64,000 bases of DNA from Tetracentron sinense (Eukaryota; Streptophyta; Magnoliopsida; Trochodendrales; Trochodendraceae): positions 29,520,441 through 29,584,440 of the forward strand of contig CM026568.1 of NCBI GenBank assembly GCA_015143295.1. The letters are read 5' to 3'. The notes beneath the pieces were generated by a model that was not told where the DNA came from, made no database searches, and worked only from the letters and a program-made list of their open reading frames with translations. The position numbers were made by a program, and so were the translations under genes. The first letter of the stretch is position 1; each line of letters starts with the position of its first letter. This document shows positions 23,747 through 35,323 of the stretch, in pieces.

Positions 23747-24335
23747 CTGCTCTTTCAAAATCTAATCCAATTTCGCAAGGAATCGGAGAAAAAGAAAACC
23801 CAGATTGGAATTTTTTTTTTTTTTTTTTAAGCTGTGGCTGAGTATGTAAGCTTTGGTTTTAAAAATCACAAAACTCTGTCGAACAGAGAAGGGGAGAAAG
23901 AAAAACAGAACAGGAGTGTATAAAAAACTAAAATCCTTTCAGGAAGAACTTTAATAAAAAAAACAAATGAGAATTCAGTTAAGAGATTGCCACAACAATC
24001 ACTGATGAAAAAGAAACACAGCCATAGTCCATCATTTCCATTGAGATTTGGATCTTAAACAGAAGAACGTAAAGAAGAAGTGAGAACCCAGATAAAATTT
24101 CGCTAAAGGAGTGGCAGAGGAAGTGAGAAATCAAAGCTTGAAGTCATGAAGAGACAAAGAAAGAGAAGAAAACTAGCTTGAAGCAGAGATGAGAAAAATA
24201 CAATCTACATGACAATGAGAAGAAATGCTTCCAACACTCTAGGGGCGGCCATTGCAAGCTGCTAACTACTGCACTCTCCTTCATGAAAAAATAGCTTTTG
24301 TTGGTGACTTGGTGTGGTGTCCTAACTCCTGAGGC

Positions 24336-24346
24336 TTATTTATATA
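24336..24346 (-). promoter_or_regulatory. Putative TATA box of CSLC copy 1
   Basis: TATATAAATAA on the minus strand lies about 590 bp upstream of the CSLC1 ATG. It is outside the duplicated block (which ends at about 24203), so copy 2 does not share it. Position and motif only; no transcript evidence. Confidence 0.5.
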
Positions 24347-24367
24347 CGTACTGTACCTCTGATGGAA

Positions 24368-24546
24368 GGTGCTGCCCGAGCTAAGCGCTCGGGCATCCAC
24401 AAACCATTGGGCAGCTGCGATAATTTAGGTGAGAAGTGATTTCATTGTCTCCCCTTTTGACTTCTCCCCATTTGATATCTTTCCCCTTTAAAAGCGCCAG
24501 CTGCCTTATGGTTTGGATGCCCGAGCGCTTAGCTCGGGCAACCACC
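24368..24546. mobile_element. MITE upstream of CSLC copy 1
   Basis: Terminal inverted repeats: left GGTGCTGCCCGAGCTAAGCG, right in reverse complement GGTGGTTGCCCGAGCTAAGC, continuing into a GCTCGGGCATCCA stretch. About 175 bp with no coding. The interior word TTGACTTCTCCCCATTTGAT is shared with the foldback cluster at 8556-9310. It sits about 20 bp upstream of the putative TATA box. Confidence 0.75.
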
Positions 24547-24736
24547 GGAGGTAATCTTTTGCCGAAATGGGTGTGGTACACGTTAATCAAGTCCTTCCTA
24601 GTTGGGACGACTTGGAAGAGTCGCCGTGGGGGATGATTAGACGGACTTAGGGTGGACACATTCAAAGATTGAGTAACCCATTGCATGTTTGCCACGTGTA
24701 TGACATCGTTGTAGATCGACCGATGTTAGATACTTA

Positions 24737-24883
24737 TGCTCCGTTTGTTTTGATATAAAATCGGGGAAAACAAATTAAATTCATGAAAAATATCAATTGT
24801 CCTAAAGAAAATACATACAAAAAATGATATTTTCCGTGGAATTCTTTTATTTTCCTCTATTTTACATCAAAACAAACGGAGCA
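24737..24883. mobile_element. Short MITE with TTA duplication
   Basis: The ends are TGCTCCGTTTGTTTTGAT and its inverse ATCAAAACAAACGGAGCA, 147 bp, flanked by TTA at 24734-24736 and 24884-24886. This fits a Tourist-like MITE. Confidence 0.7.
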
Positions 24884-24886
24884 TTA

Positions 24887-26306
24887 ATTAAAATGTTAAA
24901 ATGTCTGAGTGTTGAGAAGACTTGGAAGAGATTTCATATTTTGGGTCGTTTAGATCTTAGACTAGTTCAACAGTCGTCTTTCTCTTGTGTACATTAGGGT
25001 TTTTGGGAATTCTAGATTCCGCGCAAGTCATGGGGCTCACATTTGGTAGGGATTGGATTGGTCAGGCCAGACCAAAGACTGTTTGACCCACTCACAGAGC
25101 CCATTTAACTGCCATTTTAACACTGGTTAAGAAATTCCAACTCTTATAGTTAATTTTTTGTTATTAATTATTTTTTTCTAAAAATCAAGGTCACAGTTGA
25201 ACCCTAAGGTCTAGTGATTCTTAACCACAGTTAAGAGGTGTTAAAAGGGACACGTGTTGGCATGTGGGATGTGGGCCAAACTGTTTTTTCCCGACTTAGC
25301 CCTAGTCATACCCTAGGTCTAACCCTAGTTAAACCCCAAGTCAAAACCCTAAGTCAAACCCTAGGTAACCCTAGGTCAAACCCTAGTGCACCCTAGTCAA
25401 CCCTAGAACCTAGCCTAACCTATCCCTAAGCCCTAGGGCCTACACCCTTAGCCAAGGCCCCTAGGGCCTAAGCCCTCGGCTTGGGCCCAAAAGGCCCACA
25501 AATTCAAATCCTCCCCAATCGTACCACGTGCATGCTGAGTCAAGTCCTGTCTGAGTAAAAACCAATAATGACAATAGAAACTTTACCGCCATTATCAAAT
25601 TAGTTTAGAATGGGAATGGCGGTACTGTATCTACCGACATTCCCTGTTTACGTAATCTCAGTAATCAACTACCCCCTAGTGCATCAGGCACGCCTCCTGG
25701 CAACCCCCTCTCCCATCTGCGGCTTTGCCTACCTCCGTCCTAATACTTTGGGTGTCCCCAACCTCCCCTCTATAAATACCAATCTTCCACCACTCTTCTT
25801 CCCCACGGTTGAACCCCTATCAAAACCTCTACCTCATTGTCGAAGGCCTAAGCCCCTCCAAGCACCTGTGAGCACCCTCAGCAGCCCCAAGAGCTCTCAG
25901 GGATCACCCTAAGTCCTTCCCCAGCCATGCGTCACCACCACTGTCGTAGCCACCACCGGTTTCAGTTAGCAGGGTAGGGCCTCCCCCTACCATTTTTTCT
26001 GTAAAAACCACTCCATGTGATCCCCTGGTCCTTCCAGGGGACTTGTGCTTTGTTGTTTTGTTGTATAAACCCAGAGTAGGGGGCTTCCCTACCTTCCTCA
26101 TAGGTACAGGGGGCCCCTCACGGGTAAAACAACCTCTCCTGTAGCCTCCAGCTCCTCCCCAAGCCTTCTGGGGGACCCTCAGACCATGAGGGATCCCCTG
26201 GAAGCAATAGGGTGCAACCCCGAAGGGCACAAATTAGTTTCTGAAAATTTTCAGAATGGCAGTAAACACAATACCGCCATTCTGGATCTTCCCTGTTTGA
26301 ATCATA
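24887..26306. other. Unique spacer between the duplication copies; CCCTA-rich and LTR-like
   Basis: About 25120-25260 is another member of the element ending GGGACACGTGTTGGC. From 25290 to 25450 there is a run of irregular CCCTAGTCAA/CCCTAGG words. A CTATAAATACC box at about 25771 is followed by a C-rich, unstructured leader. The word GGCGGTA/ACCGCCATT recurs at 25588, 25617 and 26270. The layout suggests an LTR or other promoter-bearing repeat, but no ends or duplications could be fixed and no coding region is credible. Confidence 0.4.
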
Positions 26307-26638
26307 AACATTCTCCATGGGTTATATTTCAAGGGATCTGAACTTCAAAAAATCAATCATATTTATTTAAGGTTCCCTCCTATATCCACTAGTCAAGCCC
26401 TTTTGGTGAGATGTGTTGAATTCCGCATTCTCCGGTCCTTGTGTGTGTTGGTTACCTCTATACCAAATAAATAACTAGATGTCTTTTCCTTATTATATAT
26501 TCCCTTTAACCTCAAATCTTAGATATGCATTCTATGTTATATTAACACCTTTAGAATCACACCATCATATGATAAAGAAATTAAAATAAAAAGTAAAGTA
26601 AGGAAGTCTATAGTGTTGGTGATGCCAATGAAGATTAA

Positions 26639-26956
26639 GGCTCCGGTCTTTTGGTGGAACTTTTAAAAGTCCAGAACATCAATGTTTTGGAACAAGAGGC
26701 AATAGTCTGGGAAGAGAGGGGAGAGGGTTCTTAACCCTTTTACTCGATGATATCTCAGATTTATCGAGTTCAATTTAATTAGAAGTTCCACATTTATGGA
26801 ACTTAAAAAATCCACAAAATTTTGTGGAACTTGAAAGCTCCATATTTGTAGAACTTTTGCACTCTATGAAATAATATAGTTCTAGACATTTAGTTAAATT
26901 AGGCACCAAACAATGAAAGTTCTAGACTTTAAAAGTTCCACCAAAAGAATGGAGCC
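26639..26956. mobile_element. Tourist-like MITE, copy 2
   Basis: This is the orthologous position of the MITE at 15925-16251: ends GGCTCCGGTCTTTTGGTGGA and the inverse ending ATGGAGCC, with TTA on both sides. Being in both copies, it predates the duplication. Confidence 0.75.
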
Positions 26957-27717
26957 TTAAGGACTATTTAATATTAGTTAGTGACTGATTATTAATCTTT
27001 CGACTCGAGTCTTTCTTAAGCTTCCCTGCCCTCTTACGTTAATTCAGTTTATTTATACATTCAACTCCATGGGTTATATTTAAAGGGATCTGAACTTCAA
27101 AAAACCAATCATATTTATGTATAGCTTAGAATAATCAAAAATGGTATAAGGCCTAGGAGACTACATTATTCAGGATATGAAATTTTTAGCGAAGTGGAAA
27201 ATATTTTCTCTAATACTGACTAAGAGATAAGACAAAACAGAAGAAGTGGAGGTTAGTATATACAGAAAAGAGTACTGAGCCAATGCTAAAAAATCAATTT
27301 AATAAGGATGAAAAGTTTGTACAAAGCAATGCATATACTGGCAATATGTTAGGAAAAAGTTTGGATTGGCCATGGCCCGGAAAGACTGCAGTCACCTCTA
27401 TCTCTAATGTCTACTTCTGATAATTTTTACTTGATGATCGATAAGAACCTCCTTGGCAACCACTATGCTGAACTTGGCAAATCAAGCTCTTAGAACTTGT
27501 TTTAGGATAAAGAATATAGTCCCTTAATCCCGTGTGAATTCTCTAAACAAGTCGAAAGTAGGAGTTAGAAACACTTCATCTTCCAAATTACCATGCGTGA
27601 ACAAAATTTCGATGTCAGTCTTAAATCAAGCACCTTCGGGCTGCAAAAATAATATGGTACGATACACGTTTGCGACCATCTTCAATTATTTATCGAATGG
27701 AGCAAGTTTTTTTTTTT

Positions 27718-27813
27718 GTGCTGCTACGAGCACCCAAATATTTTCTTACCATACACCAAAATTTAAAAAACATGTATTTTTATTTTAAGAGGCCCTTCTC
27801 TATGCGCACAACC

Positions 27814-27851
<38 letters not shown>

Positions 27852-28695
27852 ACCCCTAAACTAAAATGGGGTTTGGTTGGGATAGGATTCTGTTGGGACA
27901 CTTGGAGAAGATTGGAAAAACAATAGAGGAGGGTGCTTGATAAGTGGTGAGGTGCAAGAATTGTTGACAGAGACTTGGTAGAGGAGGTCTGGAGGCATGG
28001 CTCAATAGAAAGCTTAGGTGTTGGATGGACAGATGGATTATTTGGCCGGGCAGGTGTAGCCTGTGGTGCTTGGTTGGGCTTACAAATGGTGTAGACAACG
28101 TATAGGAGGAGATGCAGGAGAGAAGAGACGCATAAGTCATGTAATCATCACATTTTCTATACATTCTTCTTCTCAAACCTCAGTGTTGGGGATATCTGAA
28201 TTTGTATCCTTGTAAGCAAGTGCATGAATTGTGAGGGTGGGATAGAGGGGCCATAATAAGCCCCCTTCAAGTGGGGTTGTTTAGCTTTGGCCATGGCTAG
28301 AGAGAAAGAGAGGTGTAGTTGTGTTTGTGGTGGAAGAGAAGGGAAGAAGGATAAATATAGCAGTTAGAGATGGGGGTGGGAATGGTCGAATGATGAATCA
28401 CTCACAACCACCATGGAAAAGAACCTCATCTCCATGTCATGTGAAATTGAGAATTTGCAAGTAGGGAAACTAAGCTCGGAGAAGAAAACATGAGGACTTG
28501 ATATATGTCTGGTTGAAGAAGATGTTGCTTCCTTAATTTAATGGTGTGTACGTTTTGGTGTATAACTAGAAATTTATGGATATTTTTTTTATTTTTGGTG
28601 TGCTCGTAGAAAATTCTGGATTTAATGATGTATAGTTAATAAAATATAAGTTTGGTGTCTATTAAGAAAATGTTGGTGTGCTCCTAGTAGCACCC
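27718..28695. mobile_element. Terminal-inverted-repeat element X1 (copy 2 only)
   Basis: Left end GTGCTGCTACGAGCACCC, right end GGTGTGCTCCTAGTAGCACC (28675-28695), 978 bp. It is inserted in a T run. Copy 1 has the uninterrupted T run followed by ATCCTCGTCTG at about 17010-17020. The ends are homologous to those of X2, next to it, but the interior differs. It includes a 35-nt C run. No transposase is recognisable, so the superfamily is not assigned. Confidence 0.75.
27815..27849. repeat. Homopolymer, 35 consecutive C
   Basis: An uninterrupted C run inside element X1, as given. Assemblies often err in the length of such runs. Confidence 0.9.
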
Positions 28696-28703
28696 TTTTT
28701 TTA

Positions 28704-29742
28704 GGGTGCTGCTACGAGCACCCCATTCATTTCTTATTATACAACAAAACCAAAAAAAACCTTTCTTTTATTAAAAGAAACCCTACTCTACGCTCACCCA
28801 AACCCCAAACTCTCTTCTCCAAACCTTTTCTCCTTCTTGATTAGCAATATGAGATTGTGTATTTTTGTATATGATGATTTGGTTTCTTTGAGAGCCTTGA
28901 AGTAGTGTAGGCCTCAAAGTTTAGCAAAAACTCCAAAGTACTTCAAGAAGGCACCAAAGATTGAGAATCGGAAGTGAGTAAGCCGAGGTAGAGTGGGTTT
29001 AGATTCTGATTTAGTGAGTGCGAGTAAAAGACCTAGTTAGGGTCAATTCACTTCTTCCCCTCTTTCCACTTGGACGGTGGAGAAACCTCTCCTTGGCAGC
29101 GAAATAGGTTTGGAGTGTACAGACGGTGGAGAAACCTCTCCTTTGACTGTGCAAGAAGAGTGTGGTTTGGTGTTTTCTATGCCAAGGACGGTGGAGAAAC
29201 CTCTCCTGTTGAGAAGCTGTTCGGGTTTGGCAAGGTGACACATGTCCTCTCTCTTTCTATAAATGGAGAGGCATGAGTTTAAGATAGATTAGTAATTGAA
29301 ACACTTGGCACTAAATTCATTTTTTGCTGAAATTCCATACCTCCAGAACGACGTACAATGGCTCCCGTGATCTTCTTGTTCAAAAGATATGAAACAACTA
29401 TTTAAGTGAAGTACCTTCAGATGTTTCACTACAAGAATTTTATCCATGGCTTCTCCTCGCAAAAAAAACTTAAATGCATTTATGCATTTAAACATTTACA
29501 TGTGTGAATATGCCCAAAAAAAAATCCAAAAGTAGGTGAGAAAAATTTAAATATGTTGTTGTTCTTCATTGTAATGTATAATCATGTTTTAAGTATAGTT
29601 TGATGTATAATTAGAAATTTTGTAGATATTTTTATACTTCTTGTTGTGCTCATAGAATTTAAGTCATTTTAATGGTGTGTAGTTAGTAATTGATATATTT
29701 GGTGTACAGTAAGTAAATATTGGTGTGCTCGTAGCAGCACCC
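28704..29742. mobile_element. Terminal-inverted-repeat element X2 (copy 2 only)
   Basis: Left end GGGTGCTGCTACGAGCACCC, right end GGTGTGCTCGTAGCAGCACC to 29742, about 1039 bp. It is separated from X1 by TTTTTTT plus A, and the same T run with A follows the right end, as expected for a duplicated target. The last 120 bp resemble the last 120 bp of X1 (TTGGTGT... blocks), while the centre differs. The centre carries three copies of ACGGTGGAGAAACCTCTCCT. Confidence 0.75.
29073..29205. repeat. Three dispersed copies of a 20-bp palindrome-bearing motif
   Basis: ACGGTGGAGAAACCTCTCCT occurs at about 29074, 29122 and 29187 inside X2. The core GGAGAAACCTCTCC is nearly self-complementary. The spacers are unrelated and of unequal length. 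Confidence 0.85.
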
Positions 29743-30876
29743 TTTTTTTATCCACGTCTGTGTTAGATAGTTTAGTAACTGCTATGATCAGTTGCCCATA
29801 CCATCAAAGTCTCAGCTTGAATTTTTAAACCAATTTGCAATCAACAGACCCTATGTTTGATTCATTTATAGTTTTCAATTGCTTCATTTATAGATCTGTA
29901 GTATTAAGGAATTAAAGGAACCTTGAATAAAAGGACATGCCCCAACTTTGAAGGAATAATAGTACAATTGAATAGATGCATTTCAAAAGAAAACTTTAAA
30001 GAAGTTTGACTTACAGAGATCTACATTTATGGTACCTATTTCTATGGAATGTAATTTTGTTAAAGATGAGTTCTAAGCAATGGGGACTCACTATACTAGT
30101 CTAAGTTTCAACAAACTAAGAGGGTTATCCTTTTAAAAGAACTGAACCAGGTGAGTGAATCTTCTTCTATTGCAGGAACAATGTCCAGACCATGTCAGCA
30201 CAAGCATGGCAAGGACCTTAGCTGCAAGGCCCAATCCTGACATGATCCATTTAGCCCAGGCTCAGCGAAAACAGCCCAATCTAATACCAAAGACGACAAG
30301 TCTGAAGACTCCATTGGCTGGCCCAGCTTATGTGCTTCCCTATTTGTAGAAAGTTTGCTAGTCTATGTTCAAATAAAGGTTCCTGGATTTGGTTGTTTGT
30401 TATCCCAAAGTCAGTCAAGATGCAGCATCTTCTGCACCTGGGAGCTATAATGTTGCAGTTCCCACCTTTTTCTAAACCACCATTACACTCAAATTTATGA
30501 AGGCTAGGGAGGAAGTCTATCTCAAAAAATTGCAGGTACCTTTCTGCAACTGTAAAAGGAATAGTAACAGCTTCTTTTATATAGCGGATAGTAAAAACTC
30601 TTATCATCATCTCAACCACTGATATACATACTTGATTGTACAATCAGTATAGAGAGCGAGAGAATTCTGCGAATTCAACTATAGTCTAGCTGTCATCTCC
30701 AACCTACTAACTCCTATAGGAAATTTTCGATTGTAATGAAATTCAATGCCAATCCAAGTATGAAATGCTGTAACTGGAGATCAATTCTACAGTTCCAGCA
30801 TAAATGTGAACAGCTGTAACAGTTACCCGAAAACATGAACTCGAACAAGAAATTTTTTCTTCTTGCTCTGTTCATG
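29743..30876. other. 3' flank of CSLC gene 2
   Basis: Counterpart of 17020-18136. It should include the CSLC2 3' untranslated region. The plus-strand segment at 30174-30349 is open here. No other element recognised. Confidence 0.5.
30174..30349 (+). other. Possible terminal-exon fragment of an unrecognised gene, copy 2
   Basis: The acceptor CTTCTATTGCAG at about 30173 is followed by an open frame of about 58 codons with HVSTSMARTLAARPNPDM and the end PLAGPAYVLPYL before TAG. No upstream exons were found. It may be a real gene tail, a captured exon, or chance. Confidence 0.25.
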
Positions 30877-33800
30877 TCAGCTCATTTGCTCCCCAATCAA
30901 GTCCAAGCCCACCACAAGAAAGGAGAGCCCTTGGAACAGCAAGAAATAGAAATGAACACCATGTGCCAATAATAGGCTTCTTGCAGATGCAGTGAGGAGA
31001 AGAAAAGCAAGTGCAAGCTCCTTCTTGTAGAGCCTGTTCCTCTTCTTTACTGATGGGACCCCTTCATTTTCCTTTACTTTATTCAAAATTGCTAAACCAG
31101 ATTCAGAAGCCGGCCTGTGGAGCTGTTGTTGATTTGCAGACTTTGATTCCCTCTCGGCCACTGCTAATAAATCAGATTCAGATGATCTCCCTGTCTTCTT
31201 CGTCACAACCCATTCATAAGAGCTCCCCAACTGAAATAGTCCCGAAACCATGGCATTGAATTTTGTCACGGACATGGTGTTCTCAAACAACAGGTAAGGC
31301 ACCAAAAAGGGGAAAGACTTTGGAGCAGGGAGAATGTTCAAAAGGGACATGACGATTGGGACGTAACAGATCACCCAAAGCGGTAGTTCAGCCTCCGGTA
31401 TGAACATTGTCAATGGAAGGATAATGCAGAACAATGTGAATGAGTAGAAGGGAAGTATCAGTTTCCTTAAAAGGAAGAAGAGAAATATCAAGTTGGCCTT
31501 CTTCCAAATCGATACCTGCATGAACATAAATCAAAAACAATTGTTACCAGCTTCTGTCCAGGATTAAAATTACAGTTTCGGGGATGTATCAGTCCCAACC
31601 AAAACCTATATGTCTCAGTTTCAGACAATAAGTATATTTTTTTCTTTAAAAAAGAAGGTGAGTCAAAGGAACCAAAATTACCAAATATAATAAGTATATA
31701 TAGCCAAAACTAATAACTCAAGACCAACTAGAATTGTAGATTCAGTGGTGTTCCCTTCACCAGCGGGTGTCGTTTGGCCTTTCCTCCCAGGGGCGATAAC
31801 TTGGTCCCTTTGGAAGTAAAGGAATAGAAGAGTTTTTTAGGACACCTCCTTGACCACTCCCCAGATCCAGTCGAGAGTTTTCCATCTAGTGTCAGCATGG
31901 TGTGCTGTTGGGGGAAATATAAATGACCCTTCGGCAGATTCATTCACGCCTTAATCTTGTGTTGTAGCCAGGATATTGTATTTTTTCCTTTGTTCTCTTT
32001 GGTTCACCCATGGTGAACTTCCTTTGTTGTCTCCTTTCATTTTAATTTATAACCATCTTGATTACCGATCAAAAAAATGTAGAATTGTAAGAATGTAGAG
32101 TAACCAATTAAATTACTAAATAGTCAATAACAATTTAACAATAAGTCATGGGAAGCGACTCAAACAATAGCAACACACAATTACAATTATGTAATGAATG
32201 AAATCATAATTAACTAATAAAACGATACGTAATTATGTATCATCCGCAATGTTTTAAAACATGAAGGCGTGAGGCGAGGCATTTGGACCTCCAAAGGCGT
32301 GAGGCCTAAGACTCGAGACATGAGGATTAAGCCACACTCGCCCTCATTTCGTTAATATAAAATAATTAAACATTAGAAAAAATTGCAATATATATATGTA
32401 AAGAAGTGCTAAACAAATTATTCAATTGTCATATAAAAATAAAAGTAAGTCTTAGAAAGGCAAACAAAATTTGCAATCTAAATTTACATTTATGTTCATA
32501 TACTTATTGCAAAATAGATGATGCTCAGTCATCATGTACTGGATTTGGATTCCAAAAGACAGCTACACAGAAGTCTTAAGAGAGAAAAATGAAGAAAGAA
32601 AAAAAAATCAAAAGTCTTAAGTTATGTAGCTAGAACCCAATTTTAGGTTAATGCATTTGACTAATGCCTTACTCGTAAAGCGAGTCACAAGCGTAGGGCA
32701 TTCGTCTCATGTGAATCTCACACTCTAAGGTGTAAGCCTTAGGGGATTTAAGCCTGAAGGTTAAGCCTCGAGGCATTTTCTTTAAGCTTTTCCCCAAGGC
32801 GAGCCTTGAGGCGTAAGCCTCACATGCCTATTTCGTATCAATATAAATATCGTATAGGGGACTACCAAAACTGATACATATCGCTCGCAATTTTTATTTC
32901 CATGGCTTCTATAGACGGGTCATAAACAAAGAAGACAGAAATAGAGTAAACCTTGGAAGTAATGATGCTGGGAAGGCATAACCGAAAGAGCTGCATCGGA
33001 CCCGAATGCCATCTGTGCTGTTGTTTCTTGTATGCTTCGTAAGACTCCGGTAATTCACAAAGCACCTTGACGTCGTTGAGAAAGATGAACTTCCACCCGT
33101 TCAAGTGAGCCCGAACTGCAATATCCATATCCTCAACGGTGGTTCTCTCAAGCCAACCTCCAGAGTCCTCGAGAGCCTTGATTCTCCATACACCTGCAGT
33201 TCCATTGAACCCGAAGAAGTTGAGGAAGACCCCATTAACTTGCTGCTCCACCTCGAAATGGAAGCATAGATTAATGTTTTGTAGCCTTGTGAGCAAGTTT
33301 TCATCTTTGTTCGTGAAAGACCACCGAGCCTGGACAAGACCCAATTCAGGATTGCCCTGGGAAAGCAATAACAAGATCATCAATGGATAGCTATGGACAG
33401 TTTATAAATTGAGGGGGGTTTTCATTGGCTTCATTTGTTACCTTAAAATGAGGGATAGTTTGTTTAAGGAAGTCGGGATTGGGCTGGAAATCCGCGTCAA
33501 ATATGGCAACAAACTCATAGTTCTTGACATAGTCACAGGCCATGGCCGACTTGAGATTGCCAGCTTTGTACCCTGTCCTGATGAATCGGTGTCTGTAGAG
33601 TATGTTCACCCCTTTCTGACTCCACGAAGAAACTTCGTTTCTGATTAGAAGTTGTACACTTTCGTCATCTGAATCATCGAGGACCTGAATTAGGATTCGG
33701 TCCCGCGGCCAATCCAGCTGACAGGCAGCTGAGATTGATTGTGCGTATACCTTTACATGATGCAATTTGTCCACATCAGATTAACAAACATCGTAATAGA

Positions 33801-34871
33801 ACACCAACAAACATTTTTATAGATCATAATGAACTGTCGTTGTGAAATGAGAAAGTTTGTGGACTTCATTACTTAAAAAGGGCAGTAGCTTTATTATTTT
33901 TTCCAAAATCTGCATTCAAACACAACCATTTGGAACTAAGAAAATTATGTTTAAAATAACCAGAAGCTTACTGCAAACCCCTTTAGATAATAATATTATT
34001 TGCTAGATGGGGATTCCAGATTTGCACAAAGAACAATAAAAAAAGGAATGAATTTTGATTAAAGCTTCAATTAATTTGTCTCATCTCCTCCATGTGAAAA
34101 ACTCATCAGTGTCAGCCACATCTCATTGGACTTTATATATCTACAACTCTCAGATCATAGAAGAGAGAAACATAAACCAAGAAAAGAAAAAAATGACAAG
34201 AAAGAGATTAAAGGAAATTTAAGGAGCGTTTCGATTACCTCTTTCTCATTGCACATGGGAATCTGAATAAGAACCATTGGAAAACCTGAAGAATCCTCAA
34301 TGTCATATGCCTCTCCTTCTATAATGGGCTTTAAATTCTTATATTTAATCCAGAAACACCCTATACATAAAAGTAGCCGATCGAGCGATTGAACCATGAA
34401 CAGTAAAATACAGAATTGTGAAAGTGCTATAACCACAGGAGCAATATAATCAGCTCTTAAAGACAGCCAAGCCAGATAAGTCCAATGCACTAGACCCTGA
34501 ATCTCCGAAGGTTGAATTAGATCCAAATTCCAACCATTGAAATAGGCAATGACTTCTAAGATCAGAGTCACCATTGAAACAACAAGAAAAGCTCTGATAA
34601 ACCTCAACAACCTTCCGCTGTGTTTGAGCTCTCTTCTTTCAGAGAAGACGACGCGTTTCTTAATTGCAGCAGTCATAGCCCAGAAACCCGTGACAAACCA
34701 GGAAAGGCAAGCAATAGCTCTGTGAGCTCTGAGGACAAGAACCCACGTGAACTGCTTGGTGCTTATAGATTTTTGTTTCTCCGGAAACACAGATGAAGCA
34801 GGGCCATTGATCTCTACTAGAGAGAAGCTGTTGGGATTCTCCATTGTCACTACAAGTGAGCTTGGAGCCAT
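30877..34871 (-). CDS. CSLC xyloglucan beta-1,4-glucan synthase, copy 2 (4 exons)
   Basis: Tandem paralogue of the gene at 18137-23746, with the same role in Golgi xyloglucan backbone synthesis. Exons (minus): 34871-34239, 33750-33442, 33356-32952, 31515-30877, 1986 bp, 661 aa plus TGA. Exon lengths are identical to copy 1 and all junctions are GT-AG. The GT2 landmarks VLDDSDD, DAD, TVEDMD and QQHRW are all present. The start is fixed because the in-frame codon just before the ATG is TAG. Where the copies differ ([23 protein letters not shown]), this copy agrees better with the CSLC family as I recall it, so copy 1 looks slightly more derived. Intron 3 is about 1.4 kb and lacks the ORF1 LINE. 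Both copies look functional at the protein level. Confidence 0.95.
31739..32079 (+). mobile_element. 5'-truncated LINE 3' fragment in CSLC2 intron 3
   Basis: A 341-bp fragment flanked by TAGAATTGTA at 31729-31738 and 32080-32089. It ends with AACCATCTTGATTACCGATC and an A run, a typical plant LINE tail. The 5' half is shared with copy 1 (19000-19190), so the insertion predates the duplication. Confidence 0.75.
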
Positions 34872-35323
34872 CTACTCTTTCAAAATCTAATCCAATTTCG
34901 CAAGGAAACGGAGAAAAAGAAAACTCAGATTGGATTATTTTTTTTTTAGCTGTAACTGAGTATATAAGCTTTGGTTTTAAAAATCACAAAACTCTGTCGA
35001 ACAGAGAAGGGGAGAAAGAAAAACAGAACATGAGTGTATAAAAAACTAAAATCCTTTCTGGAAGAACTTTAATAAAAAAAACAAAAGAGAATTCAGTTAA
35101 GAGATTGCCACAACAATCACTGATGAAAAAGAAACACAGCCATAGTCCATCATTTCCATTGAGATTTGGATCTTAAACAGAAGAACATAAAGAAGAAGTG
35201 AGAACCCAGTGAAGGAGTGGCAGAGGAAATGAGAAATCAAAGCTTGAAGTCATGCAGAGACAAAGAAAGAGAAGAAAAACAGCTTGAAGCAGAGATGAGA
35301 GGAATACAACCTTGTCTGCTTCT

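Larger units (their letters stand above)
15572..24203. repeat. Tandem duplication, copy 1 (contains CSLC gene 1)
   Basis: From AACATTCTCCATGGG at 15572 to GAGAAAAATACAA at about 24203, the sequence matches 26307-35309 in order and orientation, apart from listed insertions and deletions. It includes the left-flank repeats, a MITE, the CSLC gene and part of its 5' region. Beyond these borders the two copies are unrelated. A word of about 50 bp starting TCCATGGGTTATATTTCAAG occurs four times (about 15580, 16361, 26315 and 27066), at the left border and about 780 bp inside each copy. Confidence 0.9.
26307..35309. repeat. Tandem duplication, copy 2 (contains CSLC gene 2)
   Basis: Second copy of the block at 15572-24203, same orientation. 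Differences seen: a 2.0 kb pair of elements present only here (27718-29742), absence of the ORF1-only LINE (the site near 32410 is empty), and retention of the complete LINE 3' fragment at 31739-32079. The right border is near 35309. Confidence 0.9.

Noticed and set aside
23747..23758. Four-residue upstream extension of CSLC copy 1
   Set aside because: The codon at 23758 is TTG, not ATG, and copy 2 has a TAG in the same frame just before its ATG.
27856..28176. 106-codon minus-strand frame inside element X1
   Set aside because: Low-complexity Ser/His/Pro-rich translation with no recognised domain; a captured gene piece remains possible but is unsupported.
30281..30643. 120-codon minus-strand frame downstream of CSLC2
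   Set aside because: In copy 1 the same frame is broken, the composition is not protein-like, and it overlaps likely untranslated sequence.
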